From contig NZ_WAAO01000002.1 of the NCBI RefSeq assembly GCF_008868005.1, forward strand, positions 310,001 to 374,000: DNA of 64,000 bases, read 5' to 3'. Made by a program: the position numbers and the translations under genes. Under the pieces are notes generated by a model, which saw only the letters and a program-made list of their open reading frames with translations, searched no databases and was not told the origin of the DNA. How positions within the stretch are numbered: the first letter of the stretch is position 1; every line of letters begins with the position of its first letter. This DNA is from Microbacterium algeriense. Lineage in GTDB: Bacteria; Actinomycetota; Actinomycetes; Actinomycetales; Microbacteriaceae. This document shows positions 29,416-37,463 of the stretch, piece after piece.

Positions 29416-29425
29416 CGTCCGCATA

Positions 29426-29494
29426 ATGGACGACCCTCCCAGTTGTAGAACATCGCCCCACTGTCCGCCTCTCTCCTCGGAGGGGAACCGCTGA
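29426..29494 (+). CDS. Possible 22-codon leader peptide ahead of CNNM operon
   Basis: A short ORF begins ATG a few bases after the predicted transcription start and reads MDDPPSCRTSPHCPP before a short Ser/Glu-rich end. Its stop TGA overlaps the ATG of the next gene (TGATG), so the two would be translationally coupled. The acidic and proline-rich beginning resembles magnesium-sensing leader peptides such as MgtL, and the gene it precedes is of the CNNM magnesium-transport family. The ORF is visible; translation and function are inference. The ribosome-binding site of the next gene (GGAGGGG) lies inside the ORF and can pair weakly with CCTCT just upstream. Confidence 0.45.
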   Translation: MDDPPSCRTSPHCPPLSSEGNR

Positions 29495-30810
29495 TGGACT
29501 ACATCATGTTGGGCGTGGGGCTCCTGCTCACGGTCGGCACCGGTCTCTTCGTCGCCAGTGAGTTCGCGCTGGTGAACCTCGACCGCGCCGACCTCGAGGC
29601 TCGCCAGGCTCGCGGCGAATCGCGGCTCTCGCTCACGATCAGCGCCCTCAAGCACACCTCGACGCATCTCTCGGCGGCCCAGCTCGGCATCACGCTGACG
29701 ACGCTGCTCACCGGATACACGATGGAGCCGGCACTGTCGAACCTCCTCCGTCCGACCCTCGTCGCCTGGAGCATCCCCGAGGCGGCGGTCGCGCCCATCG
29801 CGACGGTCGTGGCGATGTTCGTCGCGACGGTGCTGTCGATGATCCTCGGCGAGCTCGTGCCCAAGAACTTCGCGCTGGCGCTGCCGCTCGCGACGGCGAA
29901 GCTCGTCGTCCCGTTCCAGACGGCCTTCACCACGATCTTCAAGCCGGCCGTTGTCGTGCTCAACGGCAGCGCCAACGGTGTTCTCCGCAGCATGGGGATC
30001 GAGCCGAAGGAAGAGCTCTCTGGCGCGCGCAGCGCCGAGGAGCTCTCGTCCCTCGTCCGTCGCTCGGCCAGCGCCGGCGTGCTGGAAGCCGATACGGCCA
30101 CCCTCCTCGATCGCACGCTGTCGTTCTCCCGGCTCACTGCCGCGGACGTCATGACGGCCCGCCCGAGCATGCACGCGATCGCCGCCGGCGACTCGGTGGA
30201 CGACGTGATCCAGCTCGCCCGCCGCACGGGGCACAGCCGCTTCCCGGTGTACGACGACGACCTCGACGACATCATGGGGGTCGTGCACCTCAAGGCCGCG
30301 ATCTCGGTGCCCCGCGAACGCCGCGGCGAGGTGCCCGTCGGCGCCCTGGCCACGGAGCCGCTCCGGGTTCCTGAGACCGCCCACGTCGACGGCCTCATCG
30401 CGGAACTCAGGGCTCGGGGCTACCAGCTCGCCGTCGTGGTCGACGAGTACGGCGGAACCGCCGGACTCGTGACTCTCGAGGACCTCGTGGAGGAGCTGGT
30501 CGGGGAGGTCTCCGACGAGCACGACCGCACGCGCGCCGGCGTCATCCGCAACCGCGAGGGCATCACGTTCCCCGGCGAGCTGCGTCCGGACGAGCTGCGA
30601 CGTCGCGCGGGCGTCGAGGTGCCGGAGGGTGATGTCTACGACACGGTCGGCGGCTACGTCATGAGCGTCCTCGAGCGGGTCCCGTCGGTCGGCGACGAGG
30701 TCCCCCTCGACAGCGGCACCCTGCAGGTGGTCCGTATGGACGGTCGCCGCGTGGATCGGGTGCGCTACGTTCCGAGACCCGTCGACGCCGAAGAGGAGGC
30801 CACCCGATGA
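29494..30810 (+). CDS. CNNM/CorC-family membrane protein with CBS pair
   Basis: Protein of 438 residues. The N-terminal CNNM domain (about 1-185) has membrane helices and the motifs [30 protein letters not shown] and [17 protein letters not shown] pair (about 205-335) contains [21 protein letters not shown] and [26 protein letters not shown] CorC/HlyC domain (about 350-430) ends it. The family is linked to Mg2+ (or Co2+) efflux and resistance. The gene overlaps the upstream leader ORF and its own stop overlaps the second CNNM gene start as ATGA. Confidence 0.93.
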   Translation: MDYIMLGVGLLLTVGTGLFVASEFALVNLDRADLEARQARGESRLSLTISALKHTSTHLSAAQLGITLTTLLTGYTMEPALSNLLRPTLVAWSIPEAAVAPIATVVAMFVATVLSMILGELVPKNFALALPLATAKLVVPFQTAFTTIFKPAVVVLNGSANGVLRSMGIEPKEELSGARSAEELSSLVRRSASAGVLEADTATLLDRTLSFSRLTAADVMTARPSMHAIAAGDSVDDVIQLARRTGHSRFPVYDDDLDDIMGVVHLKAAISVPRERRGEVPVGALATEPLRVPETAHVDGLIAELRARGYQLAVVVDEYGGTAGLVTLEDLVEELVGEVSDEHDRTRAGVIRNREGITFPGELRPDELRRRAGVEVPEGDVYDTVGGYVMSVLERVPSVGDEVPLDSGTLQVVRMDGRRVDRVRYVPRPVDAEEEATR

Positions 30811-31868
30811 ACGATTGGGGAGGACTCGCCTGGCTGGTCGTGCTGCTGGTCGCGAACGCTTTCTTCGTCGGCGGGGAGTTCGCCGTCATCTCCGCGCGAC
30901 GGTCGCAGATCGAGCCCCGCGCGGAGCAGGGGTCGCGCGCGGCGAAGACCGCGCTGTACGCGATGGAGCATGCGACGCTCATGCTCGCCACCTCGCAGCT
31001 CGGCATCACGATCTGCTCGCTGCTGATCCTGAACGTGTCGGAACCGGCGATCCACCACCTGCTCGCCGTGCCGCTGCACGCCCTCGGCTGGCCGGACGGT
31101 GCGGTCGACGCGGTCTCGTTCACGATCGCGCTGCTCATCGTGTCATTCCTGCACGTGGTGTTCGGAGAGATGGTGCCGAAGAACCTGGCGTTCTCGGTCC
31201 CCGACCGTGCGGTGCTGCTCCTCGCACCCCCGCTGGTGTGGGTGTCGAAGGTGTTCATGCCGGTGATCTGGGTGCTCAACGCGGCGGCGAACGGCGTTCT
31301 GAAGCTGTTCCGCGTCGAACCGAAGAACGAGGCGGCGTCCACGTTCACCCTCGACGAGGTCGCGACCATCGTCAGCCAGTCCCGTCGCGAGGGTGTCCTC
31401 ATGGACACCGCCGGCACGGTCACGGCGGCGGTCGAGTTCACCGACAAGAAGGCCAGGGATGTGGCCGTGCCGCTGAGCGACCTGGTGACCCTGCCGCAGT
31501 CGACCACTCCGGACGACATCGAGAAGGCGGTGGCGCGCTACGGCTTCTCGCGGTACGTGATCGTGGACGAGGATGCCGCACCGATCGGCTACGTGCACCT
31601 GAAGGACATCCTCCGGGCGTCCGAGGGGCCGGATGCGGAGGTCAAGATGGTCGAGCCCATCCCGGCCAAGCGCATCCACCACATGGTGCCGGTGCAGGAG
31701 GACACGGATCTGGAGGACGCGCTGGCGGTCATGCGCCGGGCGGGTCGCCACCTGGCCAAGGTGCGGGACGCCCAGGGCAACACGACCGCGGTGCTCTTCC
31801 TGGAGGACATCCTGGAGGAATTGGTCGGCGAGGTGCAGGACGCCACCCGTCGTTTCCGCGGGCGCTGA
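30807..31868 (+). CDS. Second CNNM-family membrane protein with CBS pair
   Basis: Protein of 353 residues, paralogous to the gene it overlaps. The CNNM domain shows FFVGGEFAVISARRSQIEP, MLATSQLGITICSLLILN and FGEMVPKNLAFSVP; a CBS pair follows (YGFSRYVIVDEDAAPIGYVHLKDIL, TAVLFLEDILEELVGEV). It ends shortly after the second CBS motif, without the C-terminal CorC/HlyC domain of its partner. The pair may form a heteromer; that is inference from overlap and similarity. Confidence 0.92.
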   Translation: MNDWGGLAWLVVLLVANAFFVGGEFAVISARRSQIEPRAEQGSRAAKTALYAMEHATLMLATSQLGITICSLLILNVSEPAIHHLLAVPLHALGWPDGAVDAVSFTIALLIVSFLHVVFGEMVPKNLAFSVPDRAVLLLAPPLVWVSKVFMPVIWVLNAAANGVLKLFRVEPKNEAASTFTLDEVATIVSQSRREGVLMDTAGTVTAAVEFTDKKARDVAVPLSDLVTLPQSTTPDDIEKAVARYGFSRYVIVDEDAAPIGYVHLKDILRASEGPDAEVKMVEPIPAKRIHHMVPVQEDTDLEDALAVMRRAGRHLAKVRDAQGNTTAVLFLEDILEELVGEVQDATRRFRGR

Positions 31869-31880
31869 GTCCGGCTCGTC

Positions 31881-31923
31881 CGACGACGGCCGCCGACCCC
31901 GGATGGGGCGGCGGCCGTCGTCG
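31881..31923. terminator. Bidirectional terminator after CNNM operon
   Basis: CGACGACGGCCGCC pairs with GGCGGCCGTCGTCG; the loop itself holds CCCC/GGGG. It lies between convergent genes. Confidence 0.78.
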
Positions 31924-31933
31924 TCGGTGTCGA

Positions 31934-33001
31934 TCAGCGCCAGCGGGCGCGATCGTACTGCGGAGGCCACGGGACCTCGACACCCAGCTCGTGGGCCGCG
32001 CGGAGCGCGAAGTGCGGATCGCGCAGCCACTCGCGCCCGGCGAAGACCGCGTCCGCCGCGCCGTCGGCGAGCACCTGCTCCGCCTGTGCTGCGGCCGTGA
32101 TGAGCCCGACGGCGGAGACCGGGATCCGCCCGCTCTGGCGCACGGACTCCGCGAGCGGCACCTGGTAGCCGGGGAACACGTCGATGCTCTGGTGTGCGAC
32201 GAGCCCGCCGCTGGACACGTCGATCAGGTCGGCGCCGCGCTGCGTGGCCCAGGTGCTGACGACCGCGGCCTCCTCGGGGGTGAAGCCGCCCTCCGCGTGA
32301 TCGGTGGCGGAGATCCGGACGAACAGGGGGATATCCTCCCCGGCGACCGCGCGCACGGCATCGATGACGCGCAGCAGCAGTCGTGCGCGGTTCTCCAGCG
32401 TCCCGCCGTAGTCGTCTTCGCGGCGGTTCGACAGCGGGGACAGGAACTGGTGCAGGAGATAGCCGTGCGCGCCGTGCAGCTCGAGCACGTCGAAGCCCGC
32501 CTCGAGAGCTCGTCTCGCGGCCGCGGCGAAGGCAGCCACGATCCTCTCGATCCCGGCGAGGTCGAGGGCGAGCGGTTCGGCGAACCCGTCGAACGCGACG
32601 GCGGAGGGAGCCGTGGTGGTCCAGCCCCCGGAGGCCACAGGCACCGAGCCCCGCTCCGGAGCCCAGGGCCACCACGTCGAGGCCTTCCGTCCGGCATGGG
32701 CGAGCTGGATCCCGGCGAGGCCTCCGCGACCGTGGATGGCCGCGACGATCGGTGCCCAGGCGTCGCGCTGCTCGTCGTTCCACAGTCCCGCGTCGCGCGG
32801 GGAGATGCGGCCTTCAGGAACGACAGCCGTCGCCTCGGCGACGATCAGGCCGGCGCCGCCGGAAGCGAACGGCGTCAGGTGCCCGTGATGCCATTCCTGC
32901 ACGATGCCGTCCACGGCGCTGTACATGCACATGGGCGACACCCACAGTCGGTTGCGGAACGTGCGGGAGCGGATGGTCAGCGGGGAGAAGAGAAGACTCA
33001 C
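31934..33001 (-). CDS. Old Yellow Enzyme family oxidoreductase, YqjM-like
   Basis: FMN-dependent ene-reductase of 355 residues. YqjM-class signatures are SPMCMYSA with C25, QLAHAGRKAS, the HGAHGYLLHQFLSP pair of histidines, NRREDDYGGTLENRARLLL and FAGREWLRDPHF. It would reduce activated C=C bonds with NAD(P)H; the natural substrate is unknown. A longer reading frame exists, but the GTG giving VSLLFSPLTIRSRTFRNR is chosen because TACCGT lies exactly six bases before it and the added residues do not fit the family. Confidence 0.9.
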   Translation of the reverse strand: MSLLFSPLTIRSRTFRNRLWVSPMCMYSAVDGIVQEWHHGHLTPFASGGAGLIVAEATAVVPEGRISPRDAGLWNDEQRDAWAPIVAAIHGRGGLAGIQLAHAGRKASTWWPWAPERGSVPVASGGWTTTAPSAVAFDGFAEPLALDLAGIERIVAAFAAAARRALEAGFDVLELHGAHGYLLHQFLSPLSNRREDDYGGTLENRARLLLRVIDAVRAVAGEDIPLFVRISATDHAEGGFTPEEAAVVSTWATQRGADLIDVSSGGLVAHQSIDVFPGYQVPLAESVRQSGRIPVSAVGLITAAAQAEQVLADGAADAVFAGREWLRDPHFALRAAHELGVEVPWPPQYDRARWR

Positions 33002-33013
33002 CGTTCGACGGTA
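33002..33013 (-). promoter_or_regulatory. Leaderless -10 of Old Yellow Enzyme gene
   Basis: Reverse strand TACCGT-CGAACG-GTG. Confidence 0.6.
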
Positions 33014-33045
33014 CTCCCGTGCAGGCTTCCGGACGGCCACCGCAC

Positions 33046-33057
33046 TAACGTGGAGTC
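33046..33057 (+). promoter_or_regulatory. Leaderless -10 of nnrD
   Basis: TAACGT-GGAGTC-ATG. Together with the opposing promoter this leaves about 56 bases between two start codons. Confidence 0.6.
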
Positions 33058-33888
33058 ATGGTCGAGGTGCGGGAATGGTCACGCAGCGATGCCGCGCGGT
33101 TCTTCCGCGCGCCGACGGCGGACGACGACAAGTACTCCCGCGGAGTGGTGGCTGTGCGCACCGGATCGCCCGCGTACCCGGGCGCCGCCGTGCTCGGAGT
33201 CGAGGCCGCATGGCGTGCCGGAGCGGGCTTCGTGCGGTACGTCGGCGAGCAGCCGGTCATCGACGCCGTGCTCGCACGAAGGCCGGAGACCGTCGGCGGC
33301 GCGGACGTCGGCCACTCCCGGATCGGCGCCTGGGTGATCGGCTCCGGCACCGACCCGGCGCATCGCGACGACACCGAGACCGCTGCTCTGCGGGAGATCC
33401 TCTCCGGCGCGGTGACGGTGATCGTCGACGCGGGAGCCCTCGACCTGGCGGCGGACGCGCGTGCGCCGTTCGTCGCGACCCCGCACGCGCGGGAGTTCGA
33501 ACGGCTGCAGCAGCAGCTGGGACTCTCTCTCCTGGAGGATCGGGCTGAGGCTGCGCGCCGGACGGCTGTCGAACTGGGCGGTGTCGTGCTGCTGAAGGGC
33601 TCCCGCACGCTGATCGTCGGTCCGGACGGACCGGCGCTCGCCGTCGAGGCGGGCACCGGCTGGCTCGCGACCGCGGGGACCGGCGACGTGCTGGGTGGTG
33701 TGCTGGGCGCGGTGCTCGCCGCGAACCCGGACGCCGAGCCCGCCGAGGCCGCCGCAGCGGGCGCGTGGCTGCACGGACACGCCGCGCGGATCGCCGCGGG
33801 TGTCCTCGACGGGTCTCCGGGGCAGCCGATCGTCGCGCTGGATGTCGCGCATGCCCTTCCGCCCGCGATCGCGGACCTCCTGGCGTGA
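33058..33888 (+). CDS. nnrD: ADP-dependent NAD(P)H-hydrate dehydratase NnrD
   Basis: Ribokinase-fold repair enzyme of 276 residues that dehydrates damaged NAD(P)H hydrates using ADP. Motifs are DDDKYSRGVVAVRTGSPAYPGAAVLG near the N-terminus, VIGSGTDP, VDAGALDLAAD, ATPHAREFERL, LLKGSRTLIVG and the C-terminal AGTGWLATAGTGDVLGGVLGA. The N-terminal NnrE epimerase half found in many bacteria is absent and must be encoded elsewhere. It overlaps the downstream glycosyltransferase by four bases (GTGA). Confidence 0.93.
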   Translation: MVEVREWSRSDAARFFRAPTADDDKYSRGVVAVRTGSPAYPGAAVLGVEAAWRAGAGFVRYVGEQPVIDAVLARRPETVGGADVGHSRIGAWVIGSGTDPAHRDDTETAALREILSGAVTVIVDAGALDLAADARAPFVATPHAREFERLQQQLGLSLLEDRAEAARRTAVELGGVVLLKGSRTLIVGPDGPALAVEAGTGWLATAGTGDVLGGVLGAVLAANPDAEPAEAAAAGAWLHGHAARIAAGVLDGSPGQPIVALDVAHALPPAIADLLA

Positions 33889-35120
33889 CCCGCACCTCCA
33901 CGCTCCGAGTGCTCGCGCTGTGGTGCGCCTTCCTCGTGGTGCATCTGGTCACGGCGTGGCTGGGCTGGGTCTACCCGAACCAGCCCATGGGCGACGTGGT
34001 GCTCGTGTACGAACCCTGGGCATCGTCGGCGCTCGGGGGCGGATCGATCGTCGGCATCACCGAGACCTGGGTGTATCCGCAGCTGGCGCTTCTGCCGATG
34101 CTGCTCGCCGCGGGTCTTGCCGCACCGCTGGTCGCGCTGCTCGGGGTCTCGGGCGCCTATCTGGTGGGATGGGTGACGCTCGTCCTCGTCCTCGATGCGG
34201 TGGCGTTCGGGGTCCTGGTGGGCCGCGCGCCGTCCCGTGCGCGCCGCGCCGCCGCCTGGTTCTGGTGCGGTGCGCTGCTTCTCCTGGGACCGATCGCGCT
34301 CTACCGCATCGATGCGATCACCGTGCCGCTGGCGGTGATCGGCGGGCTCTGGCTGGCCTCCCGGCCGGTCGTCGCGACCGCCCTGCTCACGATCGGAGCG
34401 TGGATCAAGATCTGGCCCGGAGCGCTCGTGCTCGCCGCCGTGGTCGCACTCCGGGCACGTGTGCGGGTGCTGCTCACGGCGGTCCTGGTCGCTGCAGGCG
34501 TCGTCGTGGCGCTGCTCCTGCTCGGTGCGGATGCCGAGATCCTCGGCTTCCTGACCGAGCAGACGGGCCGCGGGCTACAGATCGAGGCGGTGGCCGCGAC
34601 GCCGTTCCTGTGGCTCGCCGCAGCCGGGGCGGCACGCATCGACTACAGCTTCGAGATCCTCACGTTCCAGATCACCGCGCCAGGGGTGGAGACCGTCGCT
34701 GCGGCGCTCACTCCGCTCATGGCGTTCTGCGTGCTGGCCGTCACCGGGATCGGAGCGGTGAAGGCCGTGCGCGGGGCGTCCTTCGCTCGGCTCTTCCCGC
34801 CGCTCGCCCTCACCCTGGTGGTGCTGCTCATCGTGACGAACAAGGTCGGATCCCCGCAGTTCCAGACCTGGCTGATCGCGCCGGTGATCCTGTGGGTCGT
34901 CCTCGACCGTGTGCGAGCGCGTGTCCCCGTGGTCGTCGTCCTCGCCCTCTGCCTGCTCACGTGCCTCGTCTACCCCCTGGGCTACGACGCCCTGCTGCGC
35001 GCCGATGCGCTCGCGGTCGGGGTGCTGACGATGCGCAACGCTCTGCTTCTCGTCCTTCTCGTCCTGGGTGTCCGCACTCTCGTGCGGGTGCCTGTCTCGC
35101 CACCGAAATCCAGGGAGTGA
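33885..35120 (+). CDS. GT87-type membrane glycosyltransferase
   Basis: Polytopic membrane protein of 411 residues with about ten hydrophobic segments. An aspartate-containing first loop (NQPMGDVVLVYEPWA), the conserved GAWIKIWPGALVLA block and QFQTWLIAPVIL are features of the actinobacterial polyprenyl-phosphomannose-dependent mannosyltransferase (DUF2029/GT87) family. It probably adds a sugar to a cell-envelope glycan. It starts at a GTG overlapping the nnrD stop. Donor and acceptor are unknown. Confidence 0.8.
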   Translation: MTRTSTLRVLALWCAFLVVHLVTAWLGWVYPNQPMGDVVLVYEPWASSALGGGSIVGITETWVYPQLALLPMLLAAGLAAPLVALLGVSGAYLVGWVTLVLVLDAVAFGVLVGRAPSRARRAAAWFWCGALLLLGPIALYRIDAITVPLAVIGGLWLASRPVVATALLTIGAWIKIWPGALVLAAVVALRARVRVLLTAVLVAAGVVVALLLLGADAEILGFLTEQTGRGLQIEAVAATPFLWLAAAGAARIDYSFEILTFQITAPGVETVAAALTPLMAFCVLAVTGIGAVKAVRGASFARLFPPLALTLVVLLIVTNKVGSPQFQTWLIAPVILWVVLDRVRARVPVVVVLALCLLTCLVYPLGYDALLRADALAVGVLTMRNALLLVLLVLGVRTLVRVPVSPPKSRE

Positions 35121-35124
35121 AACC

Positions 35125-35469
35125 ATGCTGATCGCCTTCTCCGTCGCCCCGAGCGGCACACCCGCCGAGGGTGCAGAGCGCACCGACGCCTCCGTGCACG
35201 ACGCTGTGGCCGCCGCGGTTCGCGTGGTGCGCGAGTCGGGGCTGCCGCACCGCACCACGAGCATGTTCACCGAGATCGAGGGCCCGGACTGGGACTCGGT
35301 CATGGACGTGGTGAAGCGTGCGACCGAGGCCGTCATGCCCTTCGGATCGCGGGTCTCTCTGGTGCTCAAGGCCGACATCCGGCCGGGGTATTCCGGAGAG
35401 CTCGACGCGAAGATCGAGCGTCTGGAGGCGGCCATCGAAGGGGCGGCCGTCGAGGAGTCGGATGACTGA
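35125..35469 (+). CDS. MTH1187/YkoF-like thiamine-binding family protein
   Basis: Small protein of 114 residues with the DUF77/MTH1187 pattern MLIAFSVAPSG, SVHDAVAAAVRVVRESGLPHRTTSMFTEIEG and VSLVLKADIRPG. Members form tetramers and several bind thiamine or its HMP moiety. The ATG follows GGGAGTGAAACC, five bases after the glycosyltransferase stop, so it is in the same transcript. No thiamine gene is nearby. Confidence 0.88.
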   Translation: MLIAFSVAPSGTPAEGAERTDASVHDAVAAAVRVVRESGLPHRTTSMFTEIEGPDWDSVMDVVKRATEAVMPFGSRVSLVLKADIRPGYSGELDAKIERLEAAIEGAAVEESDD

Positions 35470-35593
35470 TCTCCTGTCGTCCGCCTCGGTCACGCTCCGA
35501 GCTACGTTCGCGGCGGACGTGGATGTGTTCATGAGCCTCGACCGCACCGGGCGGTCAGGGACCGGGCAGGCGATCGAGGAGCCCGACGCCCGG

Positions 35594-35605
35594 TAGGCTG
35601 TACCG
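35594..35605 (+). promoter_or_regulatory. Leaderless -10 of MFS gene
   Basis: TAGGCT-GTACCG-GTG; no Shine-Dalgarno. Confidence 0.65.
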
Positions 35606-36835
35606 GTGAATCCCTCGACGCCATCGAGGGGTGCGGCGAAGTGGGCGCTCCTCTCTCTCGCCATCGGCAGCTTCGGCATCGGCATGACCGAGTTCGTGGT
35701 CATGGGCCTGCTGCCCGACATCGCCGCCGACCTGCTGCCCTCCCTCTGGGCCGCCCGTCCGGAGGAAGCGCTGAGCCAGGCCGGCTGGCTCATCTCCCTC
35801 TACGCGCTCGGCGTCGTCGTCGGAGCGCCGACCATCGCCGGTTTCGTGGCGCGCTTCCCGCGGCATCGGGTGATGATCGTGCTCGCCCTCGCCCTGACGG
35901 TGTTCAACGCGCTCACGGTCGTGCTGCCCACGTTCGAGCTCGTCGCCGCATCGCGGTTCCTCGCCGGACTCCCGCACGGCGCGTACTTCGGCATCGGCGC
36001 GCTGGTCGCCGCCGACGTGATGGGACCGGGCAACCGCGCGAAGGGCGTGGCCTTCATCCTGACCGGTCTCACCGTCGCCAACGTCGTGGGCGTGCCGCTG
36101 GGCACGTTCCTCGGTCAGCAGTGGGGCTGGCGGTCGGCTTTCGCGGTCGTGGCTCTCGTCTTCGCTCTCGCGACCCTCTGCATCGCGCTGTTCGTCCCCC
36201 GGCACCCCGGTGAGCCCGGGCGGACGATGCGGCAGGAGCTCCGGGTCTTCCGCATCCCGCAGGTGTGGTTCACGCTCGGGGTCGGAGCGATCGGCTTCGG
36301 CGGTTTCTTCGCGGTCTACAGCTACATCGCGCCTCTCGTGACCGAGGTCGCCGGCTCGCCCGAATGGGTGGTCCCGATCGTCCTCGTGCTGATGGGCCTG
36401 GGGATGACGGCCGGAAACCTCGTCGGCGGCCACTTCGCCGACATCGACCTGCGTCGCACGCTGCTGTTCGGCCTCGCGACGATGGCTGTCGTGTTCGCGC
36501 TGCTCGCCTTCCTGTCGTTTTGGATCATCAGCCTGGCCGTGACGGTGCTCGTGGTTGGCTTCGTCTCCTCCGTGCTGAGTCCGACGATCCAGACGCGGCT
36601 CATGGACGTGGCCGGTGACAACCAGTCCATCGCGGCCGCGATGAACCATTCGGCGCTCAACATCGGCAACAGCCTGGGCGCGTTCCTCGGCGGTGTCGTG
36701 ATCGCGGCGGGCTGGGGTTTCACGGCCCCGGCATGGACCGGTGCCGCGCTCGCCGCGGCGGGTCTGCTGATCGCTCTGCTGTCGTATCGCGTCGAAGCGC
36801 GTCGTCCGGCGCAGGCGGAGCTCGTCGCGTCGTAG
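35606..36835 (+). CDS. MFS transporter, drug/arabinose-efflux (DHA1) type
   Basis: Major facilitator of 409 residues with about twelve membrane helices. The N-terminal FGIGMTEFVVMGLLPDIAADL and the helix-5 region LTGLTVANVVGVPLGTFLGQQWGWR (motif C-like) are typical of AraJ/PbuE-like DHA1 efflux proteins. GNLVGGHFADIDLRR is the second-half loop motif. The substrate is unknown; export of small metabolites or drugs is likely. The next gene's promoter hexamer overlaps this stop codon. Confidence 0.87.
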   Translation: MNPSTPSRGAAKWALLSLAIGSFGIGMTEFVVMGLLPDIAADLLPSLWAARPEEALSQAGWLISLYALGVVVGAPTIAGFVARFPRHRVMIVLALALTVFNALTVVLPTFELVAASRFLAGLPHGAYFGIGALVAADVMGPGNRAKGVAFILTGLTVANVVGVPLGTFLGQQWGWRSAFAVVALVFALATLCIALFVPRHPGEPGRTMRQELRVFRIPQVWFTLGVGAIGFGGFFAVYSYIAPLVTEVAGSPEWVVPIVLVLMGLGMTAGNLVGGHFADIDLRRTLLFGLATMAVVFALLAFLSFWIISLAVTVLVVGFVSSVLSPTIQTRLMDVAGDNQSIAAAMNHSALNIGNSLGAFLGGVVIAAGWGFTAPAWTGAALAAAGLLIALLSYRVEARRPAQAELVAS

Positions 36836-36844
36836 AGTGACGGG
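36833..36844 (+). promoter_or_regulatory. Leaderless -10 of NUDIX gene
   Basis: TAGAGT-GACGGG-GTG. The first three bases are the stop codon of the MFS gene. Confidence 0.5.
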
Positions 36845-37453
36845 GTGAGCGCCCCGGAGTCCCTGCCCCTCGCCGGTACCGCGGTGCTGCTGCGCACAGC
36901 GGACCCGGGGTTCGAGGTGCTGCTGATGCGCCGCCCTGATCGCGGTTCGTTCGCCGGCGCCTGGGTGTTCCCCGGCGGCAAGGTGGAGCAGAGCGACCGC
37001 CGCGAGGGCGGCGATGAGGTCGACGCCGCACGGCGGGCGGCGATCCGGGAGACCCGCGAGGAGGTGGGACTCGTGGTCCCCGAGCTCACGGTGCTGTCGG
37101 AGTGGCGACCGCCGATCGAGGCGCCGACACGGATCCGCACCTGGTTCTTCCTCGGCGAGGCTCCGGTCGGCGAGCTCTCGCCGTCGCCCGCTGAGGTCGC
37201 GGAGATCGCCTGGGTGACGCCGTCCGCGGCTCTCGCACGACACGCGGCGGGGGAGTGGACGCTCTTCCCGCCGACCTGGGTCACTCTCCATCAGCTGTCG
37301 GCGTTCCTCGACCTGTCCTCGGCGGTATCCTCGGCCGGGGCCGCGCAGCTGTTCCAGACGCGGGTGGTCGACTCGGAATCGGGGCGTGCTTTCGTGTGGG
37401 ACCACGCGCGCCTCGAGGCGGGCGCGCTGCCTTGGCGCTTCCTGACCGATTGA
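36845..37453 (+). CDS. NUDIX hydrolase, CoA/ADP-ribose-type
   Basis: Protein of 202 residues. The Nudix helix is split by an insertion: GGKVEQSDRREGGDEVD is followed by AARRAAIRETREEVGLVV. The metal-binding REtrEE core is intact. The preceding GSFAGAWVFPGG and the long C-terminal region resemble NUDT7/NUDT19-type pyrophosphatases acting on CoA or related nucleotides; substrate is uncertain. The GTG start is set by the TAGAGT hexamer. It is convergent with metX. Confidence 0.87.
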   Translation: MSAPESLPLAGTAVLLRTADPGFEVLLMRRPDRGSFAGAWVFPGGKVEQSDRREGGDEVDAARRAAIRETREEVGLVVPELTVLSEWRPPIEAPTRIRTWFFLGEAPVGELSPSPAEVAEIAWVTPSAALARHAAGEWTLFPPTWVTLHQLSAFLDLSSAVSSAGAAQLFQTRVVDSESGRAFVWDHARLEAGALPWRFLTD

Positions 37454-37463
37454 GGACGACGGC

